A stretch of DNA of 64,000 bases from JBEEOW01 sp041191405 (GCA_041191405.1 JBEEOW010000001.1:1-64000); one strand, 5' to 3'. Counted from the stretch's first letter, positions 8,601-17,176 are shown. A program made the numbers and translations. Notes: a model not told the origin generated them from the sequence alone.

Positions 8601-9467
8601 ATGAAAGTAAGTGGTTTTACAGTAATTAGGAATGGAATAAAGCTTGATTATCCTTTTATTGAAGCAATAACTTCAATTTTACCTATTTGTGATGAATTTA
8701 TTGTAGCTGTTGGAGATTGTACTGATGGAACTCGTGAGGCAATTGTTGCTTTGAATGACCCTAAAATCAAAATTATAGATACAGTTTGGGATGATTCAAT
8801 GCGTGAAGGTGGAAAAATTTTAGCTGTTCAAACTAATATTGCACTCGAACATATTACTGGCGACTGGGGATTTTATATTCAAGGTGATGAAGTAGTACAC
8901 GAAAAATATTTGCCCGAAATCAAAAATGCTATGCATCAATATTTGAATTCTCCAGAAGTTGAAGGCTTATTGTTTGATTATCAGCATTTTTATGGTTCGT
9001 ATAATTATGTAGGCGATAGTTATAAATGGTATAGACGAGAAATTAGAGTTGTTCGAAATAATAAGAATGTAGTTTCATATCGTGATGCTCAAGGTTTTAG
9101 AACTTCTCAAAATGAGAAGTTAAAAGTGAAACATATCAAAGCAGAAGTTTTTCATTATGGCTGGGTCAGAGACCCTCGTGCACAACAACTTAAAAATCAA
9201 ACTTTTAATAAGTATTGGCACGATGATGAATGGATGAAAAAAAATGTAAGTGATGCAGAAGAACATGATTATAATTTATTAGAATCTCTTGTTCCGTTTA
9301 CTGGTACACATGCCAAAGTGATGGACGAACGATTAAAAAGAATGAATTGGGAATTTAATTATGATCCTAAAAATAAGAAGGTGAAGCTAAAAGATAGGTT
9401 CAAAAGAATTATTGAATCTTTAACTGGAATAAGAATAGGAGAGTATCAAAATTATGTAATTATTTGA
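8601..9467 (+). CDS. Glycosyltransferase family 2-like protein
   Basis: This 288-residue protein has a GT-A opening (KVSGFTVIRNGIKLDYPFIE) and a GDCTDGTRE nucleotide-binding loop. The segment GDWGFYIQGDEVVHE corresponds to the metal-binding region, with GDE where the DxD motif is expected. No membrane segments were seen. It begins 7 nt after the MazG stop and closes the run that starts with superoxide dismutase. The glycan and donor sugar cannot be told; a role in surface glycan building is inferred only from the family. Confidence 0.8.
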   Translation: MKVSGFTVIRNGIKLDYPFIEAITSILPICDEFIVAVGDCTDGTREAIVALNDPKIKIIDTVWDDSMREGGKILAVQTNIALEHITGDWGFYIQGDEVVHEKYLPEIKNAMHQYLNSPEVEGLLFDYQHFYGSYNYVGDSYKWYRREIRVVRNNKNVVSYRDAQGFRTSQNEKLKVKHIKAEVFHYGWVRDPRAQQLKNQTFNKYWHDDEWMKKNVSDAEEHDYNLLESLVPFTGTHAKVMDERLKRMNWEFNYDPKNKKVKLKDRFKRIIESLTGIRIGEYQNYVII

Positions 9468-9469
9468 GT

Positions 9470-9504
9470 GACTTAAGATGAAAGACTTAAGACATAAGAA
9501 TTTT
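9470..9504. repeat. Heptamer tandem repeat (GACTTAA type)
   Basis: Directly after the glycosyltransferase stop the DNA is made of 7-base units: GACTTAA, GATGAAA, GACTTAA, GACATAA, then GAATTTT. It is one of at least eleven loci in the window that share a 7-bp period but not the same core. Confidence 0.65.
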
Positions 9505-9518
9505 TGACTTTATAATAA

Positions 9519-9562
9519 TAAGCCCTGAAAGGGCGAAATAACAAAGCGATGGGTGCAGCCAA
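9519..9562. repeat. GCCCTGAAAGGGC-type intergenic palindromic repeat
   Basis: GCCCTGAAAGGGC (9522-9534) is a palindrome, followed by a segment reading GCGATGGGTGCAGCC. A diverged relative of the whole block lies at 62468-62513. This is a dispersed non-coding family; its function is unknown. Confidence 0.6.
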
Positions 9563-9576
9563 TCTTATAAATTATA

Positions 9577-9612
9577 GAAAAAAGAGTCTACAAATTCACA
9601 TTTGCAGACTCT
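9577..9612 (-). terminator. hslU terminator
   Basis: On the minus strand AGAGTCTGCAAA pairs with TTTGTAGACTCT around a 6-nt loop, followed by six T. It lies about 50 bp beyond the hslU stop, downstream of the heptamer array that separates them. Confidence 0.8.
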
Positions 9613-9663
9613 AAACTCTAAACTCTAAACTCTTAACCCTAAACTCTTAACCCTAAACTCTAT
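9608..9663. repeat. Heptamer tandem repeat (ACTCTAA/ACCCTAA type)
   Basis: Eight successive 7-base units (ACTCTAA three times, ACTCTTA, ACCCTAA, ACTCTTA, ACCCTAA, ACTCTAT) run into the last codon of hslU. The array lies inside the transcribed 3' end of hslU, before its terminator. Confidence 0.85.
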
Positions 9664-11042
9664 AAAATATATTCACTCAAATCCTTATTAGCTAATATTT
9701 TCCCTAGTTTTTCTTGAACTAAATCAGCTGTAATTTCAATATGCGTATTTGGTGCTATTTTTTCAGGAACATCAAACATAAATTCGTTCAAAAGCTGACT
9801 CATTACTGTTTGTAATCTTCTAGCTCCAATGTTTTCCATTTCGTTGTTAGCAAAAAAAGCAATTTCGGCTAATTTATCAATAGCACCTTCAGTAAATGAA
9901 ATTTCTACACCTTCCGATCCTAATAATGCTTGATATTGTTTAGTTAAAGCATTTTTAGGAGATTGTAAAATTTGAACAAAATCATTTTTAGTTAACTTGT
10001 CTAACTCCACACGAATCGGGAAACGACCCTGTAACTCAGGAATTAAATCAGTAGGTTTTGAAAAATGGAAAGCACCTGCAGCTATAAATAATACATGGTC
10101 AGTATTTACGACACCATATTTTGTATTCACTGCCGAACCTTCAACGATAGGCAATAAATCACGCTGAACACCATCTCTACTAACTTCTCCTCCGCCACTT
10201 CCATTTTTGCTACGGGCAATTTTGTCAATTTCGTCAATAAAAATGATTCCAGTATTTTCAGCTTTCTTGATAGCTTCTTCTTTCACCTCGTCCATGTCAA
10301 TCATTTTACTCACTTCATCATCTAGTAAAATTTTACGGGCATCGGCAATGGTAACTTTGCGTTTTTTAGCGTTTTTAGGCATCATGCCACCAAGCATTTC
10401 TTGCAGATTTTGCATTGAACTATCATCGATTCCGATAGGTCCAACCACGTTTACGCTTGATGATTGTTTTACATCAATTTCGATTTTTTTGTCGTCTAAA
10501 TCACCACGTTTAAGTTTTTCTCTAAACTTATCACGGGTTTTTTCATTTAATTCTTCATCAGAACCAGCCTCAGGTTTAATATCAATACCAGTATAAGCCG
10601 AATCTCCTGATTTTTTAAGAGGTGGAATTAAAATATCAAGAATATGTTCGTCAACTAATTCAGTAGCTTTTGATTTCAAATCCTCTTTTAAACGATCTTT
10701 CACCATTTTGATAGAAACCTCAATCAAGTCACGAACCATGCTTTCAACATCTCTACCAACGTAACCAACTTCAGTAAATTTCGAAGCTTCCACTTTAATA
10801 AAAGGTGCATCTGCAAGTTTGGCTAATCTACGAGCAATTTCGGTTTTACCAACTCCTGTTGCTCCAATCATTAAAATATTGTTTGGAGAAATGTCTTTTT
10901 GAATTTCATTTTCGGTAGCCATACGTCTCCAACGGTTACGTAAAGCAATGGCTACGTTACGTTTAGCTTCGTGTTGACCGATGATATATTTATCAAGTTC
11001 AGCAACAATTTGCTGAGGAGTAAGGTATTTTTCGTCTAACAT
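9660..11042 (-). CDS. hslU: HslU, ATPase subunit of the HslUV protease
   Basis: HslU is the AAA+ unfoldase that feeds proteins to the HslV peptidase in the cytoplasm. The 460-residue protein opens with YLTPQQIVAELDKYIIGQ. Walker A is GATGVGKTEIARRL (about residue 60), the pore loop is EVGYVGRDVES, Walker B is IIFIDEIDKI, and the arginine-finger region is GRFPIRVELD. It ends EYIL, the tail that docks into HslV. The intermediate (I) domain is present. hslV is not adjacent, which is unlike many proteobacteria. Confidence 0.97.
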   Translation of the reverse strand: MLDEKYLTPQQIVAELDKYIIGQHEAKRNVAIALRNRWRRMATENEIQKDISPNNILMIGATGVGKTEIARRLAKLADAPFIKVEASKFTEVGYVGRDVESMVRDLIEVSIKMVKDRLKEDLKSKATELVDEHILDILIPPLKKSGDSAYTGIDIKPEAGSDEELNEKTRDKFREKLKRGDLDDKKIEIDVKQSSSVNVVGPIGIDDSSMQNLQEMLGGMMPKNAKKRKVTIADARKILLDDEVSKMIDMDEVKEEAIKKAENTGIIFIDEIDKIARSKNGSGGGEVSRDGVQRDLLPIVEGSAVNTKYGVVNTDHVLFIAAGAFHFSKPTDLIPELQGRFPIRVELDKLTKNDFVQILQSPKNALTKQYQALLGSEGVEISFTEGAIDKLAEIAFFANNEMENIGARRLQTVMSQLLNEFMFDVPEKIAPNTHIEITADLVQEKLGKILANKDLSEYIL

Positions 11043-11190
11043 TTAAATAAACTTATAATGTGTTTGATAAACAGAATTGCAAAATAAACAATGATTTTAC
11101 TTCAAACAAAGATATGGAATTTAATATTTATTAAATCCAAAATTATGATTTAATGGTTCAAAAAAATATTATGAAGATTTATTTTGTAAA

Positions 11191-11230
11191 CAAAAACGGC
11201 TACCAATTTTTAAATTAGTAGCCGTTTTTG
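11191..11230 (-). terminator. Terminator of the desaturase gene
   Basis: A 13-bp perfect stem (11191-11203 with 11218-11230, T-rich loop) lies immediately after the desaturase stop. On the minus strand the 3' arm ends in a T run. It separates the desaturase from the hslU promoter region. Confidence 0.87.
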
Positions 11231-11233
11231 TTT

Positions 11234-12346
11234 TTAACCTATTGCTTCGTTAAGCGAAGGTAATGTTCCGAATTTTTCGAGTAACTTGATATGTGATTTT
11301 AATGCTTTTCCGAATGAATCGTTACACATATAAGGTATTCCGTATTCTTTTGCTGTAGCTTCCACAATATGAGCTATTTGTGGGTAGTGAACATGACAAA
11401 TTTTAGGGAATAAATGATGCTCAACTTGGTAATTTAATCCACCAACATACCAACCGATAATTGGGTTTTTAGGTGAAAAGTTAACAGTAGTATTTAATTG
11501 ATGTATTGCCCAGTTATTTTCAATTGTTCCTTCCTCGTTTGGTAGCGGATGTGATGTACCTTCAACAGTATGAGCAAGTTGGAATACAATTGTTAAAATT
11601 AAGCCTGCCAAGAAATGCATAGCTAAAAAGCCTAAAATAACATCTCCCAAAGCAAAATTGAAAAATAATACAGGTACTCCAATAATTACAAATAAATACA
11701 AAGTTTTATCTAAAATTATACGCATTAACATTACTTTGTTTTCTTGAGGAGTTCCTTTGTTTACACCAGTTTTGGTAAACATACTTAACTGAACAAAATC
11801 TTTGGCTAGTACCCAATAAAGTGTTATGATACCGTAAAAAAAGAATGCATAATATTTTTGAAATTTATGAAATGGCTTAACAGCAGTGTGTGGCGAAAAT
11901 TTAAGCACCAATCTATCTTGAATATCATCATCCATACCTGAAATGTTTGTATATGTATGATGTAAAATATTGTGTTGAAATTTCCAGTTTGAAACCGAAC
12001 CACCTATTAAATTTAAAGTGTGACCAAGCCAATAATTAACAGTATTGCTTTCTGAATAAGCGCCATGATTTGCATCGTGCATAATACTCATACCGATACC
12101 TGCAATACTAATTCCCATAATTGCCCATAAACCCATACATTCCCAAAAACTTGGGTGAAAAATTAACATAAGTGCAAATGGAATTAAATAACCTGATAAT
12201 AAAACAATTGTTTTAATTACCATTGTTGAGTTTGCATGTTTTGAGATATTGTTTTCTTCAAAATATGCGTCAACTCTACTTCTTAATACTTCAAAAAAAT
12301 TGGTTTTTTCTTTTGAAATAAATTTTACTGTACCTTTTAAACTCAT
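11234..12346 (-). CDS. Membrane fatty acid desaturase (acyl-CoA/acyl-lipid, front-end-like)
   Basis: This 370-residue di-iron membrane enzyme puts a double bond into fatty acyl chains. The three histidine boxes are HDANH near residue 95, HNILHH near 129, and QVEHH near 309 with Gln in place of the first His. Gln in the third box is typical of delta-5/delta-6 front-end and linoleoyl-CoA type desaturases. Hydrophobic hairpins lie at about 45-90 and 200-255. No cytochrome b5 domain is fused. Regiospecificity cannot be read from the sequence. A palindrome upstream may control it in response to temperature or lipid state. Confidence 0.92.
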   Translation of the reverse strand: MSLKGTVKFISKEKTNFFEVLRSRVDAYFEENNISKHANSTMVIKTIVLLSGYLIPFALMLIFHPSFWECMGLWAIMGISIAGIGMSIMHDANHGAYSESNTVNYWLGHTLNLIGGSVSNWKFQHNILHHTYTNISGMDDDIQDRLVLKFSPHTAVKPFHKFQKYYAFFFYGIITLYWVLAKDFVQLSMFTKTGVNKGTPQENKVMLMRIILDKTLYLFVIIGVPVLFFNFALGDVILGFLAMHFLAGLILTIVFQLAHTVEGTSHPLPNEEGTIENNWAIHQLNTTVNFSPKNPIIGWYVGGLNYQVEHHLFPKICHVHYPQIAHIVEATAKEYGIPYMCNDSFGKALKSHIKLLEKFGTLPSLNEAIG

Positions 12347-12399
12347 TAGTTTGATTATTTTTACATTAATTCGCTAACATTTTAATTAATGTATTTGTT

Positions 12400-12419
12400 T
12401 TGAGGAAACATATCCTCAA
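12400..12419. promoter_or_regulatory. Palindrome upstream of the desaturase gene
   Basis: TTGAGGA (12400-12406) and TCCTCAA (12413-12419) form a perfect 7-bp dyad with a 6-bp spacer, 54 bp before the desaturase ATG. On the minus strand a TACCTTTA sequence resembling the -7 box lies just upstream. The dyad would thus fall at the transcript start, a typical repressor position. Confidence 0.45.
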
Positions 12420-12596
12420 TTGTAAAGGTAAATACAAAATGGTATTTTTAAAATTATATATCATATTAATTTTGTGTTAAGAGTTAATAATGACAACAAT
12501 CATTAATGAATACTGATAAATTTTAGTTTTTTATTCCATTTGGTAATGGTTAAATTTCACTTATAAGTAATATATTAGTGTTTCTAAATTTAATGT

Positions 12597-13703
12597 ATGC
12601 AAGTTCCTTTTTATTCATTTGATGCGATTAATAAATTAATCAAACTTGATGCTTTACAAGCTTTTGAATCATTTTTTGATAATCAACAATATATTCTTGG
12701 TAATTCAGTAGAAAGTTTTGAAAATCAATATGCTAGTTTTAATCAAGTGAATTTTGGAATAGGAGTGGGCAATGGTCTAGATTCTTTGATTCTTAGTTTA
12801 AAAGCCTTGAAAATCGGAGCTGGCGATGAAGTTATTGTTCCGTCAAATACTTATATAGCAACTGTTTTGGCGGTAACTGCTGTTGGTGCAACACCTATTT
12901 TTGCTGAACCTGATATTGAAACTTATAATATAAATCCAAGTGAAATAGTTAAGTTAATTTCACCAAAAACTAAAGCAATTATTCCTGTACATTTATACGG
13001 GCAAGCTTGTGATATGCAATTGATTATGGATATTGCAAATGCTAATAAAATCGCTGTAATTGAAGACAATGCCCAAGCACAAGGTGCAAGTTTTGATGGA
13101 AAATCAACTGGAAGTTTTGGAGTTGTTAATGCTACAAGTTTTTATCCAAGTAAAAATTTAGGTGCCCTTGGCGATGCAGGTTTGGTTACTACAAATAATG
13201 AAGATTTAGCCAAATATATCAGAATGTTGAGAAATTATGGTTCCTCAAAAAAATATTACAATGAAATTGAAGGTTCAAATTCAAGGTTAGATGAATTACA
13301 AGCTGCAATATTAAGTTTAAAATTGAAATATTTGTCTATTCATAATGTTGAAAGACAAACAATTGCAGCAAGATATATTGCCAATCTAAAAAATACGGAT
13401 GGTTTAATTTTGCCCAAAATACATCCAAAATCCACACACGTTTTTCATTTATTTGTAATTCGGACTGAATTGAGAGATGAGTTACAAGCTTTTTTACTAG
13501 AAAAAGGTGTTCAAACCTTGATTCATTATCCTATTCCACCGCATTTACAAAATGCTTACAAATATTTAGGATATTCAAAAGGTGATTTCCCCATTGCTGA
13601 AACATTAGCAAACACAAGTTTGAGTTTACCATTGTTTCCTGGATTGGATAATCAATCAGTTGATTATGTATGTGATTGTATAAAAGAGTTTTACAATAAT
13701 TAG
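12597..13703 (+). CDS. DegT/DnrJ/EryC1/StrS-family sugar aminotransferase
   Basis: This 368-residue PLP enzyme aminates a nucleotide-activated keto-sugar. The substrate pocket begins MQVPFYSF. The GVGNGLDSLILSLKAL segment binds cofactor phosphate, EDNAQAQGA holds the PLP-contacting Asp, and the Schiff-base Lys is in FYPSKNLGALGDAG near residue 185. The fold is complete. The exact amino-sugar is unknown; the family serves O-antigen, capsule and glycoprotein sugars. No other nucleotide-sugar genes lie next to it; the GmhB-like phosphatase downstream is convergent. It ends in a hairpin element 3 bp after the stop. Confidence 0.92.
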   Translation: MQVPFYSFDAINKLIKLDALQAFESFFDNQQYILGNSVESFENQYASFNQVNFGIGVGNGLDSLILSLKALKIGAGDEVIVPSNTYIATVLAVTAVGATPIFAEPDIETYNINPSEIVKLISPKTKAIIPVHLYGQACDMQLIMDIANANKIAVIEDNAQAQGASFDGKSTGSFGVVNATSFYPSKNLGALGDAGLVTTNNEDLAKYIRMLRNYGSSKKYYNEIEGSNSRLDELQAAILSLKLKYLSIHNVERQTIAARYIANLKNTDGLILPKIHPKSTHVFHLFVIRTELRDELQAFLLEKGVQTLIHYPIPPHLQNAYKYLGYSKGDFPIAETLANTSLSLPLFPGLDNQSVDYVCDCIKEFYNN

Positions 13704-13706
13704 CAT

Positions 13707-13771
13707 AGCGAAAAATATACTTTACAGTTGCTGAGCGTAGTCGAAGCATTAGTAAAGTATATTTTTTGCTA
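13707..13771. repeat. Half-copy of the REP-like hairpin element, probable terminator
   Basis: Arms of about 19 bp (AGCGAAAAATATACTTTAC and GTAAAGTATATTTTTTGCT) pair around a loop containing GCTGAGCGTAGTCGAAGC, itself nearly palindromic. It is the first half of the composite element found at 19183, 20854 and 43185. It sits between convergent genes and could end transcription of both. Confidence 0.8.
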
Positions 13772-13790
13772 AATTATTAATTTTAATTTA

Positions 13791-14306
13791 TTACAAACTT
13801 AAAATATAATCAGCAGCAGCAGCTAAGTCAGCAACTGAAGCATCAGCATAAGAACTTGGTTTCTGATTATCAACTAAAATAGATTTTATTCCCAATGATT
13901 TTGAAGGAACTAAATCTCTTTCTTTGTCGCCAATCATCCATGAATTTTCAGTATCAACATTGTATTTAGCTATCGCTCTTTCAAACATTAATGAACCAGG
14001 TTTGCGAGACAATGATTTGTGCTTACTCTCGTGAAAGGGTGCAAGGTAAATATCGACAATTGCATTGTTACAATCTTTTTGCACAGCTTCATGAACCAAC
14101 ATCACATCTGCTTCGGTATAAATTCCTTTGGTAATACCTGATTGGTTGGTAATAATTATCAATAAATATCCTGCATTTTTTAGTCTAATCAATGCATCAG
14201 AAACGCCCGGAAGGATGGTTAATTTCTCTAAAGAATATACATAATCCACGTAATCTTTATTGATTACTCCGTCTCTATCTAAAAATATACATTTATTTTT
14301 TGCCAT
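13791..14306 (-). CDS. GmhB-like HAD-IIIA phosphatase lacking the zinc-binding Cys
   Basis: The 171-residue protein has the HAD nucleophile motif FLDRDGVIN (about 7-15), motif II ITNQSG, the Lys in LSRKPGSLM and the acidic motif IGDKERDLV. GmhB removes the 7-phosphate from heptose bisphosphate in lipopolysaccharide heptose synthesis. The usual Cys-rich zinc loop (CxH...CxCRKP) is here FHESKHKSLSRKP, with no Cys. Substrate may therefore be a heptose or another sugar phosphate. The fold is sure; assignment to GmhB itself is moderate. Confidence 0.82.
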   Translation of the reverse strand: MAKNKCIFLDRDGVINKDYVDYVYSLEKLTILPGVSDALIRLKNAGYLLIIITNQSGITKGIYTEADVMLVHEAVQKDCNNAIVDIYLAPFHESKHKSLSRKPGSLMFERAIAKYNVDTENSWMIGDKERDLVPSKSLGIKSILVDNQKPSSYADASVADLAAAADYILSL

Positions 14307-14356
14307 TTTTCATAATTTTTACAAACATAAATCATACTTTGCAAATTACAGTAATG

Positions 14357-14364
14357 TACCTTTG
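14357..14364 (+). promoter_or_regulatory. -7 box for the protoporphyrinogen oxidase gene
   Basis: TACCTTTG matches TAnnTTTG, 20 bp before the ATG. A TTTG lies 15 nt upstream (14338-14341), closer than the usual spacing, so only the -7 assignment is offered. Confidence 0.45.
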
Positions 14365-14384
14365 TAATTAATTAAAATCTTTTT

Positions 14385-15692
14385 GTGATGATAGCAATTA
14401 TTGGCGCTGGAATTTCGGGTTTATCCTTGGCTTATTTCCTTCAAAAAAAAGGAATTGAATATGTATTATTAGAAGCAAGTAACAGAGTTGGTGGATTAAT
14501 AAATACTTCTTTTATAGATGGTTATACCCTCGAAACTGGTCCGAATTCGATTTTATGTAATGCTGAATTGACTTTATTTTTACAAGAAATTGGTTTGGAA
14601 AAAGATATTATTCAACCTGTTGAAATAAGTAAAAATAGATTTATTTTTAAAGAAGGTAAATTAAGAAAATTGCCATCTAGTCCACTAAACTTATTTTTGG
14701 GCAGTTATTTTAATTGGGAAACCAAAAAGAAAATTTTTAAAGAATGGAGTTTGGGTGCAATTGAAAATCAAAACCCAACAGAAACTATTGCACAGTTTTT
14801 TGAAAGAAGATTTAATAAAGATGTAGTTGATTACGCAGTTCAACCATTTGTAAGTGGAATTTATGCGGGTGATGCTAACAAAATTTTAGTAAACAAAGCA
14901 TTTCCTCAATTACAAAAAATGGAAAAGCAGTATGGTTCAATACTTAAAGGTATGATGAAAGAAGCTTCGGGAAACAGAAAAAAATCATTAAACTTTAAAA
15001 ACGGTATGGAGCAATTGCCTTTGGCTTTGGCATCTAAATTAAAAAATGTTCATTTAAATACTTCTGTAAAAAATATTACCCAGTCGGGCGATGGATTTGA
15101 AATAGTTACGCCTTCTCAAACATTTACTGCTAACAAAGTGGTGTTGTCAATACCAAGTTACACTGCTGCTGATTTACTGATAAGTATTGACCCAGAGATT
15201 TCAACTGCATTAAACAGAGTGAATTATGTAACAAATTCTGCTGTTTATTTAGCTTATAAAAAAGCTGATGTTGGTTTTAAATTAGATGGTTTTGGAAGTT
15301 TAAATCCTGCAAAGGAAAATAGATTTACCGCTGGAACTATCTGGACATCAACTTTATTCCCTGAAAGATGTAAATCTGATGAGGTATTATTAACTTCATT
15401 TATTGGCGGTGCTTTACAAGGAGAACAAGCGAGTTTGCCGGATGAAGAATTGATACAAAACACGCATCAAGATGTAAAAGAAATTTACGGAATTACAGGA
15501 AATCCAGTGTTTACGCATGTAAAACGTTGGTCACAAGCTATTCCGCAATATGATAGAAATATTTTGGAAGTAGAAAAATTTATTCCAAGATTACAGCGTC
15601 GCCAAATATATGTAAATGCCAATTGGAACGAAGGCGTATCGCTTGGCGATTGTATTGAAAAAAGTAGAAAGTTGGCTGAAGAGTTTAATTGA
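14385..15692 (+). CDS. hemY: Protoporphyrinogen/coproporphyrinogen oxidase (HemY type)
   Basis: This 435-residue FAD enzyme performs the six-electron, oxygen-dependent aromatisation late in haem synthesis. The dinucleotide fold IIGAGISGLSLAYFL is at residues 4-18, followed by EASNRVGGLINT and the ETGPNSIL segment. The C-terminal FAD motif is YVNANWNEGVSLGDCIE. The start could be either of two successive ATG codons. In Bacteroidota these enzymes can use coproporphyrinogen or protoporphyrinogen, which the sequence alone does not settle. No other haem gene is adjacent. Confidence 0.92.
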   Translation: MMIAIIGAGISGLSLAYFLQKKGIEYVLLEASNRVGGLINTSFIDGYTLETGPNSILCNAELTLFLQEIGLEKDIIQPVEISKNRFIFKEGKLRKLPSSPLNLFLGSYFNWETKKKIFKEWSLGAIENQNPTETIAQFFERRFNKDVVDYAVQPFVSGIYAGDANKILVNKAFPQLQKMEKQYGSILKGMMKEASGNRKKSLNFKNGMEQLPLALASKLKNVHLNTSVKNITQSGDGFEIVTPSQTFTANKVVLSIPSYTAADLLISIDPEISTALNRVNYVTNSAVYLAYKKADVGFKLDGFGSLNPAKENRFTAGTIWTSTLFPERCKSDEVLLTSFIGGALQGEQASLPDEELIQNTHQDVKEIYGITGNPVFTHVKRWSQAIPQYDRNILEVEKFIPRLQRRQIYVNANWNEGVSLGDCIEKSRKLAEEFN

Positions 15693-15699
15693 GTTTTCT

Positions 15700-15734
15700 G
15701 TAGTCAGTTGTCAGTTTTCAGTTGAGCGTTAAGT
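15700..15734. repeat. Heptamer tandem repeat (GTTTTCA type)
   Basis: Units GTAGTCA, GTTGTCA, GTTTTCA, GTTGAGC and GTTAAGT follow the hemY stop with an exact 7-bp period. The core resembles that of the array at 56639. Confidence 0.6.
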
Positions 15735-15745
15735 GTTTATTTAAT

Positions 15746-15860
15746 TTCCCTAGGGTTGAAGCCCTAGGCTATTATATCATCGTCCCGATGGGACTAATTG
15801 TTAATCAGTATTTAGTCCTGTAGGGACGAAGATTTCATAGGCATGGGTTTTAACCCATGT
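15746..15860. repeat. Cluster of intergenic palindromes
   Basis: Three or four hairpins follow one another: CCTAGGG/CCCTAGG (15749-15768), CATCG/CGATG, GTCCTGTAGGGAC, and CATGGGTTTTAACCCATG (15842-15859). Together they resemble dispersed non-coding repeats common in this phylum (TAGTCCTGTAGGGACGAA). No open frame crosses them. Any role in terminating hemY is inferred. Confidence 0.6.
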
Positions 15861-15892
15861 AATTTTGTATTATACATTTTGTATAATACTAT

Positions 15893-15934
15893 ACTCTTAA
15901 CTCTTAACTCTCAATCCTAAACCCTAAACTCTCT
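15893..15934. repeat. Heptamer tandem repeat (ACTCTTA/ACCCTAA type)
   Basis: Six units (ACTCTTA twice, ACTCTCA, ATCCTAA, ACCCTAA, ACTCTCT) share a core with the arrays at 9608, 27963, 38119 and 57578. It ends about 75 bp before the TauE/SafE gene. Confidence 0.8.
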
Positions 15935-16007
15935 TAAGTAACAAAAGTAACCGTTGAGCTTATTTTAAGTGTGCACCTTTGTGTATCGAAAATAAAAACG
16001 GCACAAC

Positions 16008-16823
16008 ATGGAATTGATAGGTTACATTGCATCAATAATCATTGGAGTTTCACTTGGATTAATAGGAGGGGGAGGGTCAATTTTGACTGTCCCAGTATTG
16101 GTGTATCTTTTTGGAATAGAACCAATGATGGCAACTGCCTATTCATTATTTATAGTAGGTTCTACAAGTTTAGTGGGTGCATATCCTAAATACAAACAAA
16201 ATTTAATTAGTATCAAAACTGCCATAGTTTTTGGTATCCCATCAATAATAGCAGTTTTTAGTACACGTAAATTTATAGTGCCAGCCATACCAAATGAAGT
16301 TTTTGCATTGGGTGATTTTATGGTTACTAAATCTATTTTAATGATGATGCTTTTTGCGGTACTGATGGTAGCTGCTTCTGTATCAATGATTAGAGAAAAA
16401 AAATGTATAGATTGCAAAGAAGATGATGAGCAAGTTTTTAACTACCCTTTGATAATTTTGGAAGGTTCAATAGTGGGCATTTTAACAGGTTTGGTAGGCG
16501 CAGGCGGAGGATTTTTAATAATACCAGCCTTGGTTATGTTGAGTAAACTTTCAATGAAAAAAGCCATTGGCACCTCCTTATTAATTATTGCAGCCAAATC
16601 ATTAATAGGTTTTACAGGAGATTTAGCCAATATTGGTGCACATATCAATTGGAATATATTATTATCAGTAACAACTTTGGCAATAGTGGGTATATTTATA
16701 GGTAATTACCTATCAAAACTTGTTGACGGACACAAACTTAAAAAAGCATTTGGTTGGTTTGTATTAATTATGGGCTTGTATATTATTGCTAATGAGTTGT
16801 TTTTGAAAGGTGGAGGGCATTGA
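16008..16823 (+). CDS. Sulfite exporter TauE/SafE-family membrane permease
   Basis: The 271-residue protein has about eight membrane helices in two similar halves. Each half holds the family signature: GLIGGGGSILTVPVLVYL near residue 20 and GLVGAGGGFLIIPALVML near residue 160. Members move sulfite, sulfonates or similar organic anions across the inner membrane. A short cytoplasmic loop holds two Cys (KKCIDCKED), which could bind a metal or form a disulfide. The substrate cannot be told, and no sulfur genes are adjacent. Confidence 0.88.
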   Translation: MELIGYIASIIIGVSLGLIGGGGSILTVPVLVYLFGIEPMMATAYSLFIVGSTSLVGAYPKYKQNLISIKTAIVFGIPSIIAVFSTRKFIVPAIPNEVFALGDFMVTKSILMMMLFAVLMVAASVSMIREKKCIDCKEDDEQVFNYPLIILEGSIVGILTGLVGAGGGFLIIPALVMLSKLSMKKAIGTSLLIIAAKSLIGFTGDLANIGAHINWNILLSVTTLAIVGIFIGNYLSKLVDGHKLKKAFGWFVLIMGLYIIANELFLKGGGH

Positions 16824-16932
16824 GGGTAATTTTATTTAGATTAAAATTAAAATATAATAAATGTAGAGAATTAAAAGAAATGTTACTGTAATCATATATT
16901 AAAAATTTTTATTGTATATTAAAAAAAAACAA

Positions 16933-17064
16933 CAAGCTTGCGGATTTTTGTCGGCACACTCACAATTCTTTTTGGAAAAAATGTTGCGTGACACAAGGTG
17001 CAGGCATACGATTTTTTGTATAATCCATGAGTATAGTCGGCCTATTGACAAAGTCGCAAGCTTG
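16933..17064. repeat. Inverted-repeat-bounded island of unknown function
   Basis: CAAGCTTGCG (16933-16942) and its exact complement CGCAAGCTTG (17055-17064) bound a 132-bp segment. A second, gapped match (TTTTGTC with GACAAAG) lies inside. The interior is clearly richer in G and C than the flanks. A short frame across it on the minus strand has no recognisable protein features. It looks like a dispersed element or structured RNA; nothing was recognised in 16824-16932. Confidence 0.5.
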
Positions 17065-17176
17065 GTACTTCAAAAGTAATAAAAACTTGTTAGTTTTCAT
17101 TAAGATTTGTTGTTTTTTGTGGGGGGTAATATACAAACTATCTTCGAAGCAAGGTGGGGAGGTGTTTTTCATTCAC

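Noticed and set aside
9608..9663. Telomere-like repeat (CCCTAA-type)
   Set aside because: The unit resembles plant-type telomere repeats, but it is internal, short, mixed with other heptamers and recurs at many intergenic sites.
16960..17172. A 70-residue open frame on the minus strand in the intergenic gap before amt
   Set aside because: It spans the inverted-repeat island, has no recognisable motif and overlaps the amt terminator region in its first codons, so it is probably chance.
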